From positions 1,240,001-1,304,000 of the forward strand of contig BSDZ01000024.1 in assembly GCA_030268105.1 (NCBI GenBank): 64,000 nucleotides of DNA, given 5' to 3'. The notes under the pieces are model-generated. The model was not told the origin of the DNA. It did not search any database and worked only from the letters and a program-made list of their open reading frames with translations. The first letter of the stretch is position 1; each line of letters begins with the position of its first letter. The translations under genes were made by a program, and so were the position numbers. Below are positions 24,479 to 43,390 of the stretch, one piece after another. This DNA is from Volvox africanus (Eukaryota; Chlorophyta; Chlorophyceae; Chlamydomonadales; Volvocaceae).

Positions 24479-26430
24479 AACCAGCGGCGGTTTATTTGTT
24501 TTTAAAACCCAAAGACAAGCAAATTGATAAGAAACGTTCAATCCGCTGGTGTGTGGATGGAACGAGCCAATGTAATAATTCAATAGGGTGGATGGGCGGA
24601 GGAATAGGGAGCTTATCTAACCATCTGTCGATCTCTAGGCGCCAGGGTGGTACACATCCATTTACATACGAGATAGGTAGGGGTTCCAGATGGATTCAGA
24701 TAATAGGTAGGGAGCAACGAATTGTCTGTGTATGGTAGTTACATGATGTGGGACAGCATTAGCCTAGTGCGGTAGTCTCGGTTATTGTAGAAGGATCGTT
24801 GCTCACACAACACTCGGAGAAGGAAAGTCTCGCTACAGTTCTGTAGATGCGTTGCATAAATGCAATTGTTGTCCGAAAAATATATAAACTTGTAACTATG
24901 TAACTATGTAACAATGTAAATAATGGTGGACTCGGGATATGGGTCTGTATACCGGCCAGCCAAGAACGTATCTAAAGGAACGAACTGAAACGCATCATAT
25001 GCATGAGGTCCATGCACTCATCAAATCCCTATTTGTATGTATTGCAAAAGTCGTTTCAATGAATCGGTTTAATTATTGCTGTTCTTGCGGTATAAAGCAA
25101 CTACATATTTTGGTAAAGACAACGTCTAATAAAAACATACATTATGATATAATATAATTGCTTTCTTTATTCCACCGGCAGCGCCCCAGTACCCTAATAT
25201 TCCATGCAAATATATCGCATACCAAACGGTGTGAGGCTTGTAATGAGTAAGTGTGAGATGCACTTTAACATATCTGCATTACTGTGCAGCAACATTGCAC
25301 TGGTACTTCGGCGCCTGCCATTGGTATCAACTTGTTCATCTCACGTTTCAGTCGTTTACTCGAAATATCCTGCAAATCGTTCGACAGAATACGGCTCTCT
25401 GCTGCCGAACTCGCTCGATCGCCAGCAAACTCGCTTGCTCATTGCTGAATTCGCTTGCTTGTAAATGACTGAACTGTGATATAACTATTCCATATATATC
25501 ATATGTATACATATATATGAGTTCTTCTTCTGACAGGAATGAGCCCTCCCATCAGTAATTTTAATTCCTTTCTACATCTCTATGTTCAATACACAATCTA
25601 TGACCCGAACCCGTAGGATTGTTCCAGGAAGTGGGGGTCTGTGGGGTGGGGCCAGTTCTGTGGGGATTTCCCAGGCCTCCATGCCTCCCTATATATAACC
25701 CTATATATTCATATACATACACACACTCACACACGCACACACATATATATATATATACCACGTACGGCATTCCGTTAAGTGTTCTACCTAGGTAGCGCAC
25801 TCATCCGTACAGTCCTGCAGCAGCCTAGCTAGTACAGTCCCGAATCCCATAGATCATGCGTGGAAACCTGAGTCACTCTTTACATACAACTACCATACAT
25901 TTATCGCGTACTTGAATATACATACTTCATCTGGCCTTTTTTACCTGAATGAATAAATGAAACATCTAACTGCCCATCTGCTGTTTGGCCAGTCGACCTC
26001 ATCATTGTCATGGAACAGCTGCACTTTTTATGCTATGATGTGATTATAAATAAATTGGATTAACTGTCGATATGATTTGCAGCATGTAATCATACCATAT
26101 CATTATAACTGTGCGTGGCGATGGATGGAACAGCTTGATTGCTGCCAGCAGCAGGCGGACCCGCCAGTCTCACTGGAGCTAGCAGTGGGCTCGTCAATGC
26201 TCTCACGTTCCTGCTCCTCCACCTCCTGCGCACACTGCTTGTGCTGTTGACCTGCCCCGCCCAGCTTTCCAATAGTGCCTGCCATGGCCAGTACCCTGCC
26301 TGCCTCGAGCAACCTGTATATAGGAACAGGACAGGAAGGTGATGTAAACAGTTGTGTGGACAGGACTGCGTGTTTGATTGCAGAAATAATGGAAGTGTAC
26401 GAAAGGTCAACTTGTCTGGATGGTCTATAT
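24479..26430. other. Region downstream of AFG1
   Basis: Four TGTAA words at 24891-24919 are likely poly(A) signals of the AFG1 gene, giving a 3' UTR of about 430 nt. Beyond them the region is AT-rich. A minus-strand open stretch at 26103-26320, preceded by the acceptor-like CCTATATACAG, might be an exon, but no family or partner exon supports it. Confidence 0.4.
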
Positions 26431-26436
26431 GGTTTG

Positions 26437-26494
26437 CTAATAATTATATATAAATATGTATATATATATATACATATTTATATATAATTATTAG
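26437..26494. repeat. 58-bp perfect AT-rich palindrome
   Basis: Positions 26437-26465 and 26466-26494 are exact reverse complements with no spacer. Both ends read CTAATAATTATATA outward. Confidence 0.95.
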
Positions 26495-26505
26495 GGTTTA
26501 TATAT

Positions 26506-26629
26506 ATTTCTAATCTGTCAACATACACCATCTGCCCTCCAGGCAACCTGATATTTCATATATATATATATACCTATGAAATACCAGGTTGCCTGGAGGG
26601 CAGATGGTGTATGTTGACAGATTAGAAAT
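26506..26629. repeat. Long near-perfect hairpin (124 nt)
   Basis: Arms 26506-26550 and 26585-26629 are perfect 45-bp reverse complements. After one mismatch (26551/26584) pairing continues for nine more bases, leaving a 14-nt TA-rich loop at 26561-26574. The stem is of mixed composition (it includes CCATCTGCCCTCCAGGCAAC), so it is not a simple-repeat artefact. It is intergenic. A foldback element or a small-RNA precursor is possible; neither is shown. Confidence 0.95.
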
Positions 26630-27167
26630 CGCAAATGGTGAGACGTGTAGAAAAATGTATGTGATACATTTGAATTTTATCTACTACATTGACTGTTGGC
26701 GAATTTAAAACTGCTTGCATTAGATAATGAGGACGACATTAGTTGAGATGGGATGGTGAAATGCATCGTATTATTAGCCCATTAAAAGGGACTACTGCAT
26801 ACTGTATGCCTACACATATGGAAGGGTGGTATGCCCACTTACTATGCAGGAAGTCCAGGCAAGGAACATCTTACATGTGTCATATCGACCCTCAGCCTCT
26901 ATTTAGTCAACAACTGCAACAGCACCTTTATTTGCACGGATCTTCATGATACGAGCCTCTTACATCGTCCCAACTTCTATTTAACTGACAGAATTTGTAC
27001 AAACAGAACACTATCTATATGAGCATGCCGCCCTTGTTAGCACCAAGCACTGGCAGTTCGTTCTAGGCCCTATGGTATGATCTGTTGTCATCAATATCAC
27101 CATTTTCAACTTACTCCATCACCTTTCATCAGTTGCCATGCCCATTTATATGTGTAGGATAGGGGGG

Positions 27168-27445
27168 TACATCACCCGTGGCCACTAACCTGGCAGTCCC
27201 TACCTTCCCCGGTGTTTCGGGGCACCCTCATCCAGTCTCCCATGCCGACTTCTCCGAAATCAGTGGTTTTCCCAGGTTCAGCACCCACCACCAGCATCCA
27301 GCGGAATCTGCCGAATCAACTAAGGCGTCAACTCCGCTACTGGTCAGCTCGCAGGTCACTTTAATTGGGGTCGTCACCGTCCATCGACATGGGGGCACCC
27401 TGCCCTTAACTCTAGGGTATTTGGCCCGCTCTCGGTCGGGGTATT
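27168..27445 (+). repeat. Dispersed repeat family R2, copy 3
   Basis: Shares CCGTGGCCACTA, TTTCGGGGCACCCTCATCC, CTCCGAAATCAGTG and the AATCTGCCGAA block with copies 1 and 2. It is shorter at its 3' end. Confidence 0.7.
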
Positions 27446-27795
27446 TATGTATGGGCACACGCACTCAGCAGCAGCTTCTTTCAAATTTTATAATAATTTT
27501 AGGATACAAGGACATACTTATTAAATTTATTAATCCTAGATAGCCGTCAGATAAGCTTGTGCAGAGTCCCACCCCTGTATACATACAAATCTGCATGCTA
27601 ACGACACAAAAATGGGGTACGCATGGCTGTTAACGGAACTAAAAAACACCATGAAGCCATATAATCCAAACGTTCATGTATCTGCTGCTGGTACAGAGGC
27701 ACACGATCAGGACCTCTGATAACGAAGCAAGATGATTTTTCCAAGCCACATAAACTGATTACCAGTGGCCTACATGCGTTATACAGTCATCAGAT

Positions 27796-30437
27796 TTATG
27801 CCTCCTGGGGTGTGGTCTCCCCAGACTCCACTGCCTTGACAACCTCCATTTCCTGGACCTCCATTTCCTCCTCAGATGTGGAGCCCCTCTCCTCGGACTC
27901 AGAGCCACTGCCGTCCTCATCCCTGGACTGGCACTCCTCCGTGCCAATTGCATCCACCACCTCCACTGTGATAGCTGGTGGAGACATGGTGACCTCCTCT
28001 GACTCACTTCCACTCCCCTCCTCTGACTCACTGCCACTGTCGTCCTCCTTCATTTTATTGATCACCTCCATGAAATCCCCTGTGGCCATCATCTCCTCGT
28101 CACTGTCACTGCCGCTGCTGCTGCTCTCCTCTTCATCCGAGTCCTTCTCCTCCTCTTTTTTCTTCTCCTCCTTTTTCTTCTCCTCCTTGTCCTTTTTCTC
28201 CTTGTCCTTTTTCTCCTCCTTCTTCTTCTCTGCCTTGGTTGCCTTCTTGTTGTCCTCCTCATCCTTGGACTCATCGTCGGAATCCTCCTCATCCTTGGAT
28301 GAAGATAATTTTTTGTCCAACTTCACTACCGCCTTGGCCGCCTTCTCCGCCTCTTTCCGCTGCTTCTTGGCCGCCTTCTCCGTGTCCTTGTCATAAACAT
28401 TGTCAACAGTGGCAACCTGGTCGAAGCAATGCGGGCGTCCTTGCTGTTATAAGGATCCACAAACCAAGACAGCAGGTGAGTTGGTAATATGATGTATGCA
28501 TGTATGCACCAGGGAGCTAGCTAGTAGCTACACCACAGTGCACACATACCTCCACTGCTGATTACTGGATACATGTCACGCACATAACAATAACAATAGC
28601 TACTATTACAACAGCAATAAACTGTGTAGTCTATGCATGTGTGTAGGATATCATGACACAGGAACTCCTGACAGTCAAATACGCCATAATTATATAGCTA
28701 TAAATATGCTGGGTACGTTTGGTTAGGGACATGCAAGCAAGCAAGCAATTGAAGCCAGACACCTCCATGCAGCAGTGCAGCACTGACGCATATGTATGGA
28801 GGGTCCTTATCCCTGACGACCCGCTGGCTTTCCCCACCTATCCCGCCCTCTTTGCTGAAGCACTTAATCCTGCCACAACTACGATTAGATACTTCAACCG
28901 CCTCCCCTAAGATGGCCCTGAGAGTTAGGGTGCCATGATTGCATATCAGCGGTTGAAAGTTCGATCCGGACTGCCAACGGCTTATTTTTAAACGAGGACC
29001 GTGGTGGTAAAGGATCTGCGGTGTCCCTAGTGAGAGTATGTGCAGCAAAGATAGCACAGCTCTTCAGTGTTGTCGCCCGTCCTTGCCCACCCACCCTCAC
29101 TGGCGGGACTTATCTACAATTAAATGCTCTGCCTGTGAAGTGTGAGCCCATGGCCCCTATGGCCGTGGCTTGATTCCCACCAAAACGCCAGTGAGTGGTC
29201 AAGTTGGGGCTGGCACATGGATAGGGGGTCTCAGAGAGCAAGAGACTCTGCGAAATCAAACGATCCTAACGGCCGCGGGTTCCGCATGCCGATGGCTTAT
29301 CTAACCCTCGAGGCTCACTATAACACACGCCAGCCTAAGGGATGGTGTAACCACAATAACAATGATAATATCACTCCTGCCACCCGCCCATTAATTAATA
29401 TTTTTAAATAATCGCCAATTTGTTAATTCCTGCCTTTCACGGACATCATACAACACCTGTGGTATGCCCATGTCCTATGGACCTACATCGTCATCGGAAT
29501 CGGACTCATTGTTGTCCGAGCTGCTCTCCATCTCTTTCTGTGCCAGCAGGGCTGCAGAAACCTCCTCCAGCGGCACTGCCACGCTCCGTCCCGGCAGGTC
29601 CAAAGTAAAGCTCCCGACATCAGCCGGCATCGCCTGCAATCCATACTTGCGACCCATTTTCTCGCAGTCGGTGAGCAGAAGGACATGCTCGCCATCGCTG
29701 GCCTCGACTGTAGAGAACCAAGCCGCGTGCTTGGCCACCTTTTCCATGGCCTTCAGATCGTCGTGCAGCTGGTGCAGCTGATCTTGTGAGATGACAATGC
29801 CCTCTCGCGTGTCGGTACTTCGTGGCAAGTGGCGATGGAGAAGGTACAAGGTAGGGCGTTTGCCGGCGGCATTTGTGGGATGAGCGGTTGGTGCCTCTAC
29901 AGAAACCGCAGCCCGCGGCACTGGTGAGCCTGCAATCCACGGAAGCACTATCTTTGCCTGCGATAAATTCATGTATATATTTGCAGGGTGGAACGCCAGA
30001 GGGATGGCCACGTCAGAGAATGAGAAGCATCAGTAGGCCGCACATGTTGTGCTGATATGACAGCCAGCTATAGCATAAGCAAGGGAACGGCGCTTCCTCG
30101 CAGGGATCACTTGCACTTACCGGCGGTGCCAACTTCCGAAGCCGGGAAGGACCAGGGCGGCGGACTGCATAAAGAAAGAGTCATTGAGATAGATATATTC
30201 TTATGGCTTAGCGCAAGCCGCATCACTATGTGTAACACTTCACAATTCAATTCGCAGAGCTGATCTTACGTGCCGTGCCCAGACGACTTGGGTGCAAGAG
30301 CAAAGCCATTGCGTTCCTACAACAGGCGTAATGTCAAAATATGCAAAGTTCAGGAAATAATACGGGTGTGACCCAAACTTAATGGTTTCTACCACAGCAG
30401 TACGGCCTTTTGCGAAGCCATGCGACTGCTGCCCCAT
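27796..30437 (-). CDS. Acidic, lysine-rich protein of unknown function
   Basis: I do not recognise this protein. The supported core is exon 29487-29817 (or up to 29957) joined in phase 0 to 28416-27796. The upstream part has a plausible globular stretch (GIVISQDQLHQLHDDLKAME, then AWFSTVEASDGEHVLLLTDC). The C-terminal 207 residues are almost all Lys/Glu/Asp/Ser: basic EKAAKKQRKEAEKAAK, a KKEEKK-type coiled-coil-like block, then acidic Ser clusters typical of casein kinase 2 sites. Two exons upstream, 30270-30437 (starting MGQQSHGFAKGR) and 30121-30164, fit by splice site and phase and would give 387 residues, but their content is unfamiliar. If true, its start lies 46 bp from the SelO start codon. 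A SINE-like block sits in the intron 28417-29486. Confidence 0.45.
28905..29400 (+). repeat. SINE-like element with tRNA-like promoter box
   Basis: A box-B-like word (AGTTCGATCC) near 28959 lies in a tRNA-like context near the start, and a short AT-rich AATAACAATGATAATA-type end occurs near 29360. It contains no open frame with a domain and lies in an intron of the acidic-protein gene. No second copy is in the window, so the boundaries are guesses. Confidence 0.3.
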
Positions 30438-30483
30438 TCAGCCTATCATCGCCTGCTCATCATTACTAATTACATAAGTTACC

Positions 30484-37743
<7,260 letters not shown>

Positions 37744-38593
37744 CGACACAGTAGGGCCCGGTATCGTGCATACAGTACGTGGTACGGCGTCAGTACAGCA
37801 GCTGGTACGGCGTAGGGTTTTAGTAGGGCGGTCATACATAACTATATTTGAAGATATACAAACGATTTCTCATATAACGTGCATTCGTCTTAAATGTCAA
37901 CTGAACAACATTTCAGACTGCGTTTGTCAGAGTCTTTGTTGGTAATGGAGCGTAGGTGTGTGTACATGCATGTACGGGGGAAAGGGACCTCGTACGGCGA
38001 CAGTACTGCTCAGTGCTCACGTTCAGTGCGTCAATCACATTGACCGAAATGGAAGTCGACTGGCCCTGGGCTTCTGTCGCAGGGCTAGTTGGTACATTTT
38101 CAGTTACTGGTGGCCTTCTGGGCCTTATGCTGTCTGTTTGTCTGTTTGATTGGGTGCGCGTGTTCATATGTACACATGTGTGAGTGTGTGTGTGTGTGTG
38201 TGTGTGTCTGTGTGTGTGTGTGTTTGCCTATGTTCTGTACTTTTGGTTGATGTTTTTTGTTGCTGACAACATTGCCTTTTTTAGCTTTGTAACCACATTT
38301 ATGGAAGGTGTTCGTCGTCGATTGACTAGTCGACCAAATGGCTGATGTTCAGGAAGTACCACCTCCTTCGTTGCAGTACGTCATTGCAGAGCCACAAGGA
38401 CGACCGTCTCTTTGAAAAGATCACCTTCCATTCCTTGTCTTCCTTTTATATGGTTGAACACCTTGAACACCTTTTACTGCTACCAGAGCTTTGCCAATAC
38501 TACATCCTTTACCCAGACAGTAGCCTTTGTTCCGAACAGAAAAACAAATACAAGTGAGGTGTTTAACACGCATTGAACCAGACTGCCGATTCT
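37744..38593. other. Spacer between SelO and its inverted copy
   Basis: The first ~100 bp is SelO 3' flank that is also present in the inverted copy. A (GT)n microsatellite lies at 38179-38223. TGTAA at about 38286 is a possible poly(A) signal for SelO. No other gene is seen. Confidence 0.5.
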
Positions 38594-39247
38594 GTATGGC
38601 CGCCCTGCTAAAACCCGACGTCGTACCAGCTGCTGTACTGACGCCGTATCACGTACTGTATGCACGATACCGGGCCCTATTGTGTCGTCAGGAAGAAACC
38701 TTAAACACGGGAGTAAACCAAAGCAAAGCAGTGGAAATTATATCACAAAATACGATAACTATATGAATTTAATTAATACCCAAGAAGAAGTTAAAAGATA
38801 ACCTCCGAAACCACATGAATACACACACCTGGTCGCCTCGGAAAAGTCGCCCTTCTCCGCGCTCTCAATTGCCTGCTGCGCAATCCAGTTCCGCAAAATG
38901 AACCGCGGGTTTGCGAAGTTCATCACTGCTGGCCGCATCGCGGGATCCAACGAGCCTGCTGACACGGCGCGCTGAAGGCGGGCGCCGTACAATGCCAACC
39001 AAGTCGCCCAGCGCTCACGATCTCGGCACTGCTTATCTGCGTCACTCAGCTTGGCGTGCTGCTCGGAGCGCTTCAAGCGAGCCATCTCCGCATTCAACAT
39101 CTGATGGTGATGGTGATGGAGATGATGTACGACATGTACAACATAGTACAAAACAGGACGGGCGGAATGCATAATCTCTGCTCGCCCTGAGCACATCGAA
39201 TGAGCAGAAGAACACGGAAAGCTAGGAGTCAGGAAGCACGCAGGTGG
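38594..39247 (-). pseudogene. Inverted, deleted copy of the SelO 3' end
   Basis: The reverse complement matches 36809-37840 piecewise. It keeps the equivalent of exon 37127-37398 nearly unchanged (differences include EQLAKL to EQHAKL, NSANP to NFANP and SEVAR to SEATR). It has lost the last coding exon (about 37515-37730), about 160 bp between 36895 and 37052, and a short piece near 36820. It keeps the 3' flank found at 37735-37840. It cannot encode a functional SelO. It faces its parent across about 750 bp, so read-through transcription could form a long hairpin. Confidence 0.85.
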
Positions 39248-39722
39248 CAGACGCCCGGTCTCGGAGCGGCTGTACTGCCGTGCAATATGAGAAGTTGAAC
39301 TTTGTTGGCATTGTCTGCTTCGGTTTATATCTACATGGTGTGTCCAGTGCGATGTTAACGATCAGCTGGCAAGTCATATGCGGGGTGGTTAGTACGAGCT
39401 CCGTCACGTGCAAAGAAATGTGATATGCATTTCGTAATTGATTATTGTATATTACTTTTGCCTACAGGATATTTGCATGCTCCTTGTGATTATGATACAG
39501 CTTTATAATTTTCATGTACGGGAAACAGTAATGTCCGGGAGTTGAAAGCGCAGCCACATTGACCGCTCCGTAATTCAGATGCGCTTTAATGAAGAGGATT
39601 AAACGAATATTTGTTGTTGTTTGAAACAAGACGCTCGGGACTCGAAAATTTGGCGACTCGAAAGCCCTTTTAGAACCTTGCCTCAACCCGCGACTTTTGG
39701 TCGCCGCGCTATAATCAAGAGG

Positions 39723-42700
39723 ATGTCCTGGAAGGATCCAGGTAACATAATCTCTACTCGTATACATAAAGGACTCTTATTTTTCATCCGTTACAAAAAA
39801 CAAGTATCCTAATTTTCCTTGTTAAATGTCTCGAGTATTCCGAAACGTCGAGACCGGTGAGCGCTCGCAATCACGCCATCTTGTCTTCGTTCTTTTCCAG
39901 GCTCGAGCGATGCGGAAATCTACAAGGATGGTTTTCACGAACGGCTTTCACGGTAAGTTGAAGGTTAGAGGTTGGCGGAGTGTCGTTGGCGGGCATCCAG
40001 CGGCGCTATCAAAACTTGCTCTCTCCCCCCAAGAGACGCACCAGTGCGGCCCTTAGATTTATAAGCGAATCGATACAAGTGCTCACACACTGTCAACCAC
40101 CCTTCTGTTCCCTCGTATGCCCCAACCTCTGCCCATACCTCACCTCGTCATACTGGTTTTCCTCGTTCTCAGGCACACCGTGCTGTTGTTCCGTCCTTTC
40201 CCTCTTTTCGGTCCCATGCGCAAAGTTCCCGACTAAGTTCCGTAACCTACTGCCCACCCAATAAATATCATTGCAGTATTGTTTCGCCTTTCCCCCCCTC
40301 CCCTGCTGTCCCTGCCTTTCCCCCCCTCCCCTGCTGTCCCTGCCTTTCCCCCCCTCCCCTGCTGTCCCTGCCTTTCCCCCCCTCCCCTGCTGTCCCTGCC
40401 TTTCCCCCCCTCCCCTGCTGTCCCTGCCTTTCCCCCCCTCCCCTGCTGTCCCTGCCTTTCCCCCTCTCCCCCCTACCGTCCCTGCTTTTCCCCCCCCTCC
40501 CCCCGGCCGTCCCTGCTTTCCCCCCCCCTCCCCCCGGCCGTCCCTGCCTTTCCCCCCCCTGCCGTCCCTGCCTTTCCCCACCTGCCCCCGGCCGTCCCTG
40601 CCTTCCCTCCCCCTCCCGTCCCTGCCTTCCCTCCCGTCCCTGCATTACAGGTTCTGGCCCGGGCCCCGCGAGCAGCTGCATTCAGGCGGTTGGGCCAAGA
40701 CGCAGGAAATGACCGCCGAGATCAAGCGGCTTACGACGGGGGAAGTTTCGCGAGCATTGGTGAGCGGCCGGTGGTGGCGGAAACTCGAAGAAGAACTAAA
40801 CAGACCGGAAAGCGAGCTCAAGCATTTAAAAAACTCCCAATGTTTTTTCTTCTCTATAATATATATAGGGTTCATTTAGAGACATATATATAGGGACACA
40901 CACATATGTATAAATGATAAATGTTGATAATGTGTTGTGGATACGTGTGTGGCTCTAATCCATCCGCAGGACCTGTGTTGTGGTGAAGGAGCGACGGCGG
41001 TCTATTTGGCCGCGACGGAGGGCTGGGAGGTTACTGGGGTGGAGCTGGTGGAGTCAGCAGTGATGGTGCGTCAAAAATAATGTAATTTAATTTGATACAT
41101 TATTAGATAAGATATAACAAGATAAAAAATGATATGATATAAGATATTATATTATATTATATTATATTATATTATATTATATTATATTATATTATATTAT
41201 ATTATATTATATTATATTATATTATATTATATTATATTATATTATATTATATTATATTATATTATATTATATTATATTATATTATATTATATTATATTAT
41301 ACTAATCTAATATTGTATATCATACTGATATCTTATTCATATTCATTCGATACAACATGAAATAATGGGATATCCCCTTGCCGCCCCTACTGGGACCGCC
41401 CCTTGCCGCAGGTCGCTCGTGCACGGGCCGAACAGTACGGCACCGTCGTACGAGTGAAGCTTGAGGTGTCAAATAGTGCGTCTTCAGCAGAGGCAGCGGA
41501 GGCGACCACTACCGCTGATGAAACCCCTGCAGTACGACTTCATCTGTCGTACCAGTCCGTGGCGGACCTGGTTCGTGTGGCGCACGCATCAGTCCACTAC
41601 ATGCCACTGCCCTCTAATTCGTACGACGTTGTGTACGGACAGGATCCAGACGGACTGGCCAACGAGAACCGTGTATATGCTTTCAAGTAGGTGCCAGGGT
41701 ACCCGAAAGCCTGCCTTTTACTGTCGTACACATCACGCCCTGCCATACATATTACCCTCCGGCCCCGGAATCTCTCAAAATCTCCCAAAAAACCGCACAT
41801 AATTTATAATCTGATTCGGTAACACATTCAGCAGCATACAAAATTAAAAACCCATTCCCCCTGTGGTGCCTCCCCACTCCCCCCACCCCCCTCCCCCTTT
41901 GCTCCCCCCCCCACTCCCCCCCACTTCCCTCACTTCCCCCCCTCACTCCCCCCCACTCCCCTTTTGCTCCCCAACCCCACTCCCCACGCCACTTCCCCCC
42001 GTTCCAGGGAGGTCCTCCGCGTGCTCCGCCCCGGAGGCCTCTTCTACTTCTGGCATCACTGGATCCCGGGCCCCGGCTGGCGGCCCGACCTCCTCCTGGA
42101 GTATTGGGGGGATCCGTACACCGGCAGTCCGCGACTCAGCTACGAGCTTTACCTGGAGGATTTGCGGGTATGTGTGAGAGGTAGTTGGTGGTTGATGGTT
42201 GGGAATCACACCCTGGGTGGTTGGGCGGTTGGCGGTTGGGGGGTCATTAGATCACTTAGCAACGGCCTCGTAACCCCGGGCCAGGCTAAAATCCAACGCC
42301 CCTGATCCGCTGATTTATCTTCGCATGAGGTTTTTCGCGTTTTGGGTCACAAATTCAGTTTACTACATTTACAACTTGGTCTTCTTGCTCGAAGTTCCTT
42401 CGGATGTTCGCCTTTCTGTTTCCTACCTGGTCCGCCGTTCCCCTCCCTCTTCCCCCCTAAGATACACACATCAAAACACACACGTATACACGTATGCACG
42501 TATACACGCAGGCGTCGGGCTTGCAGCTCGCCTCCGTCACCCATACCACGGAGCTATCCGCCCGCCACATGGGCGCCATGGCGGCACGGATGCGCCGCGA
42601 AGTGCCCTCCCTGGACGGCTCGTTGCCGGATAAGTGGCTGGAGCGCTCGCTGGAGTTCGCCTCCAGAGGGGGCACTATGGGGATCCACGTGGTGGCGTAC

Positions 42701-42736
42701 AAACCGCCATTACCGTTGCCGCTGCCGTTGCGGTGA
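39723..42736 (+). CDS. Class I SAM-dependent methyltransferase
   Basis: Seven exons: 39723-39741, 39901-39952, 40651-40759, 40970-41065, 41412-41686, 42008-42167, 42512-42736. All phases agree, 311 residues. Motif I is DLCCGEGATAVYLAA followed by the acidic VTGVELVE, which should bind S-adenosylmethionine. The acidic loop is SYDVVYGQDPDGLANENRVY, followed by EVLRVLRPGGLFYFWHHW, the usual post-motif. This pattern resembles Methyltransf_11/25 small-molecule methylases, including glycine/sarcosine types, but the substrate cannot be told. There is no clear signal or transit peptide; the protein begins MSWKDPGSSDAEIYKDGFHE. Introns carry a 28-bp minisatellite and a pentanucleotide array. TGTAA at 43251 is a possible poly(A) signal. 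Confidence 0.85.
40284..40645. repeat. 28-bp C-rich minisatellite in methyltransferase intron
   Basis: About six near-identical tandem copies of a unit containing CCTGCTGTCCCTGCCTTTCC at 40291-40460, then degenerate copies up to the acceptor before 40651. The array fills the branch-point and pyrimidine-tract region. Confidence 0.92.
41142..41302. repeat. (ATATT)n pentanucleotide microsatellite
   Basis: About thirty perfect copies of the pentamer ATATT in the intron between 41066 and 41411. Confidence 0.95.
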
Positions 42737-43390
42737 TATGAATGTATTGGAACAAAAATGGAGACGTAAAAAAAGGGGGGCGGCGGAGGCGGAGAACAAG
42801 AACGAGAAGATGCAAAGTGGTTGGAGCTTGGGGTTGTACGGTGCAGTACACATAAATACGGTGCAGTTGCATATTCGTGTTGCAGCTCGTACAAACATGT
42901 TGAACTAAAAGCCCTTAAAATATGTACGGCACATGGGAAAAGCCGGAACTTCAGACCTGTGCCTTATGTGCCGTATTTTTTCCGTTTGATGAGCGCGGGA
43001 TCAGGACAAACATTTTTAAGAGTTTGTACTTCTTCACTTTTCCTGAGTCAGCAGGAGTAACGCGTTTGTGTGCTTTAGTGCGTACGTGTATTTTGAGGGC
43101 TTGGAGGTTGGAGTTCTAGTTTTGTTTCGGTTGAAATTAACGGTTGGCATTATATTGGCAAAGACGGTGGTTCAAACGCATCACATTACAGTTTAAATAT
43201 AATTTGCATGCGAAAATCCAAGTTTCAAAATCCGTTAGTTCATTCCGTTTTGTAATAGTACCAGGCACCGCACCGAAACCACTACAACCACCACCACAGT
43301 TATTTCCGTTATCACCCAGCAACAGCGCCATTGGCACAAATGCCTCTTTGGGGAAGGTCTCCGGACACCAGTGGCTTCAGCGCTCTCTTA
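42737..43390. terminator. Convergent 3' ends of methyltransferase and phosphatase-FHA genes
   Basis: TGTAA on the plus strand at 43251-43255 and its complement at 43186-43190 could be the poly(A) signals of the two convergent genes. If so, the transcripts overlap by about 65 nt. No coding exon is seen here. Confidence 0.4.

Noticed and set aside
27812..28396. 194-residue Ser-rich plus-strand open frame
   Set aside because: Antisense of the Lys/Glu/Asp-rich exon on the minus strand; poly-Ser arises from complementing acidic and lysine codons.
38759..39196. 145-residue minus-strand frame with SelO similarity as a second SELO gene
   Set aside because: It contains only one SelO exon plus intron read-through, lacks the catalytic exons and the C-terminus, and belongs to the deleted inverted copy.
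40291..40460. CRISPR-like array
   Set aside because: Repeats are directly tandem with no unique spacers, the context is a eukaryotic intron, and no cas-like gene exists in the window.
40268..40893. Open frames over 130-200 residues on both strands made of Pro/Gly repeats
   Set aside because: They translate the 28-bp minisatellite, whose length lets several frames stay open; the region is an intron of the methyltransferase gene.
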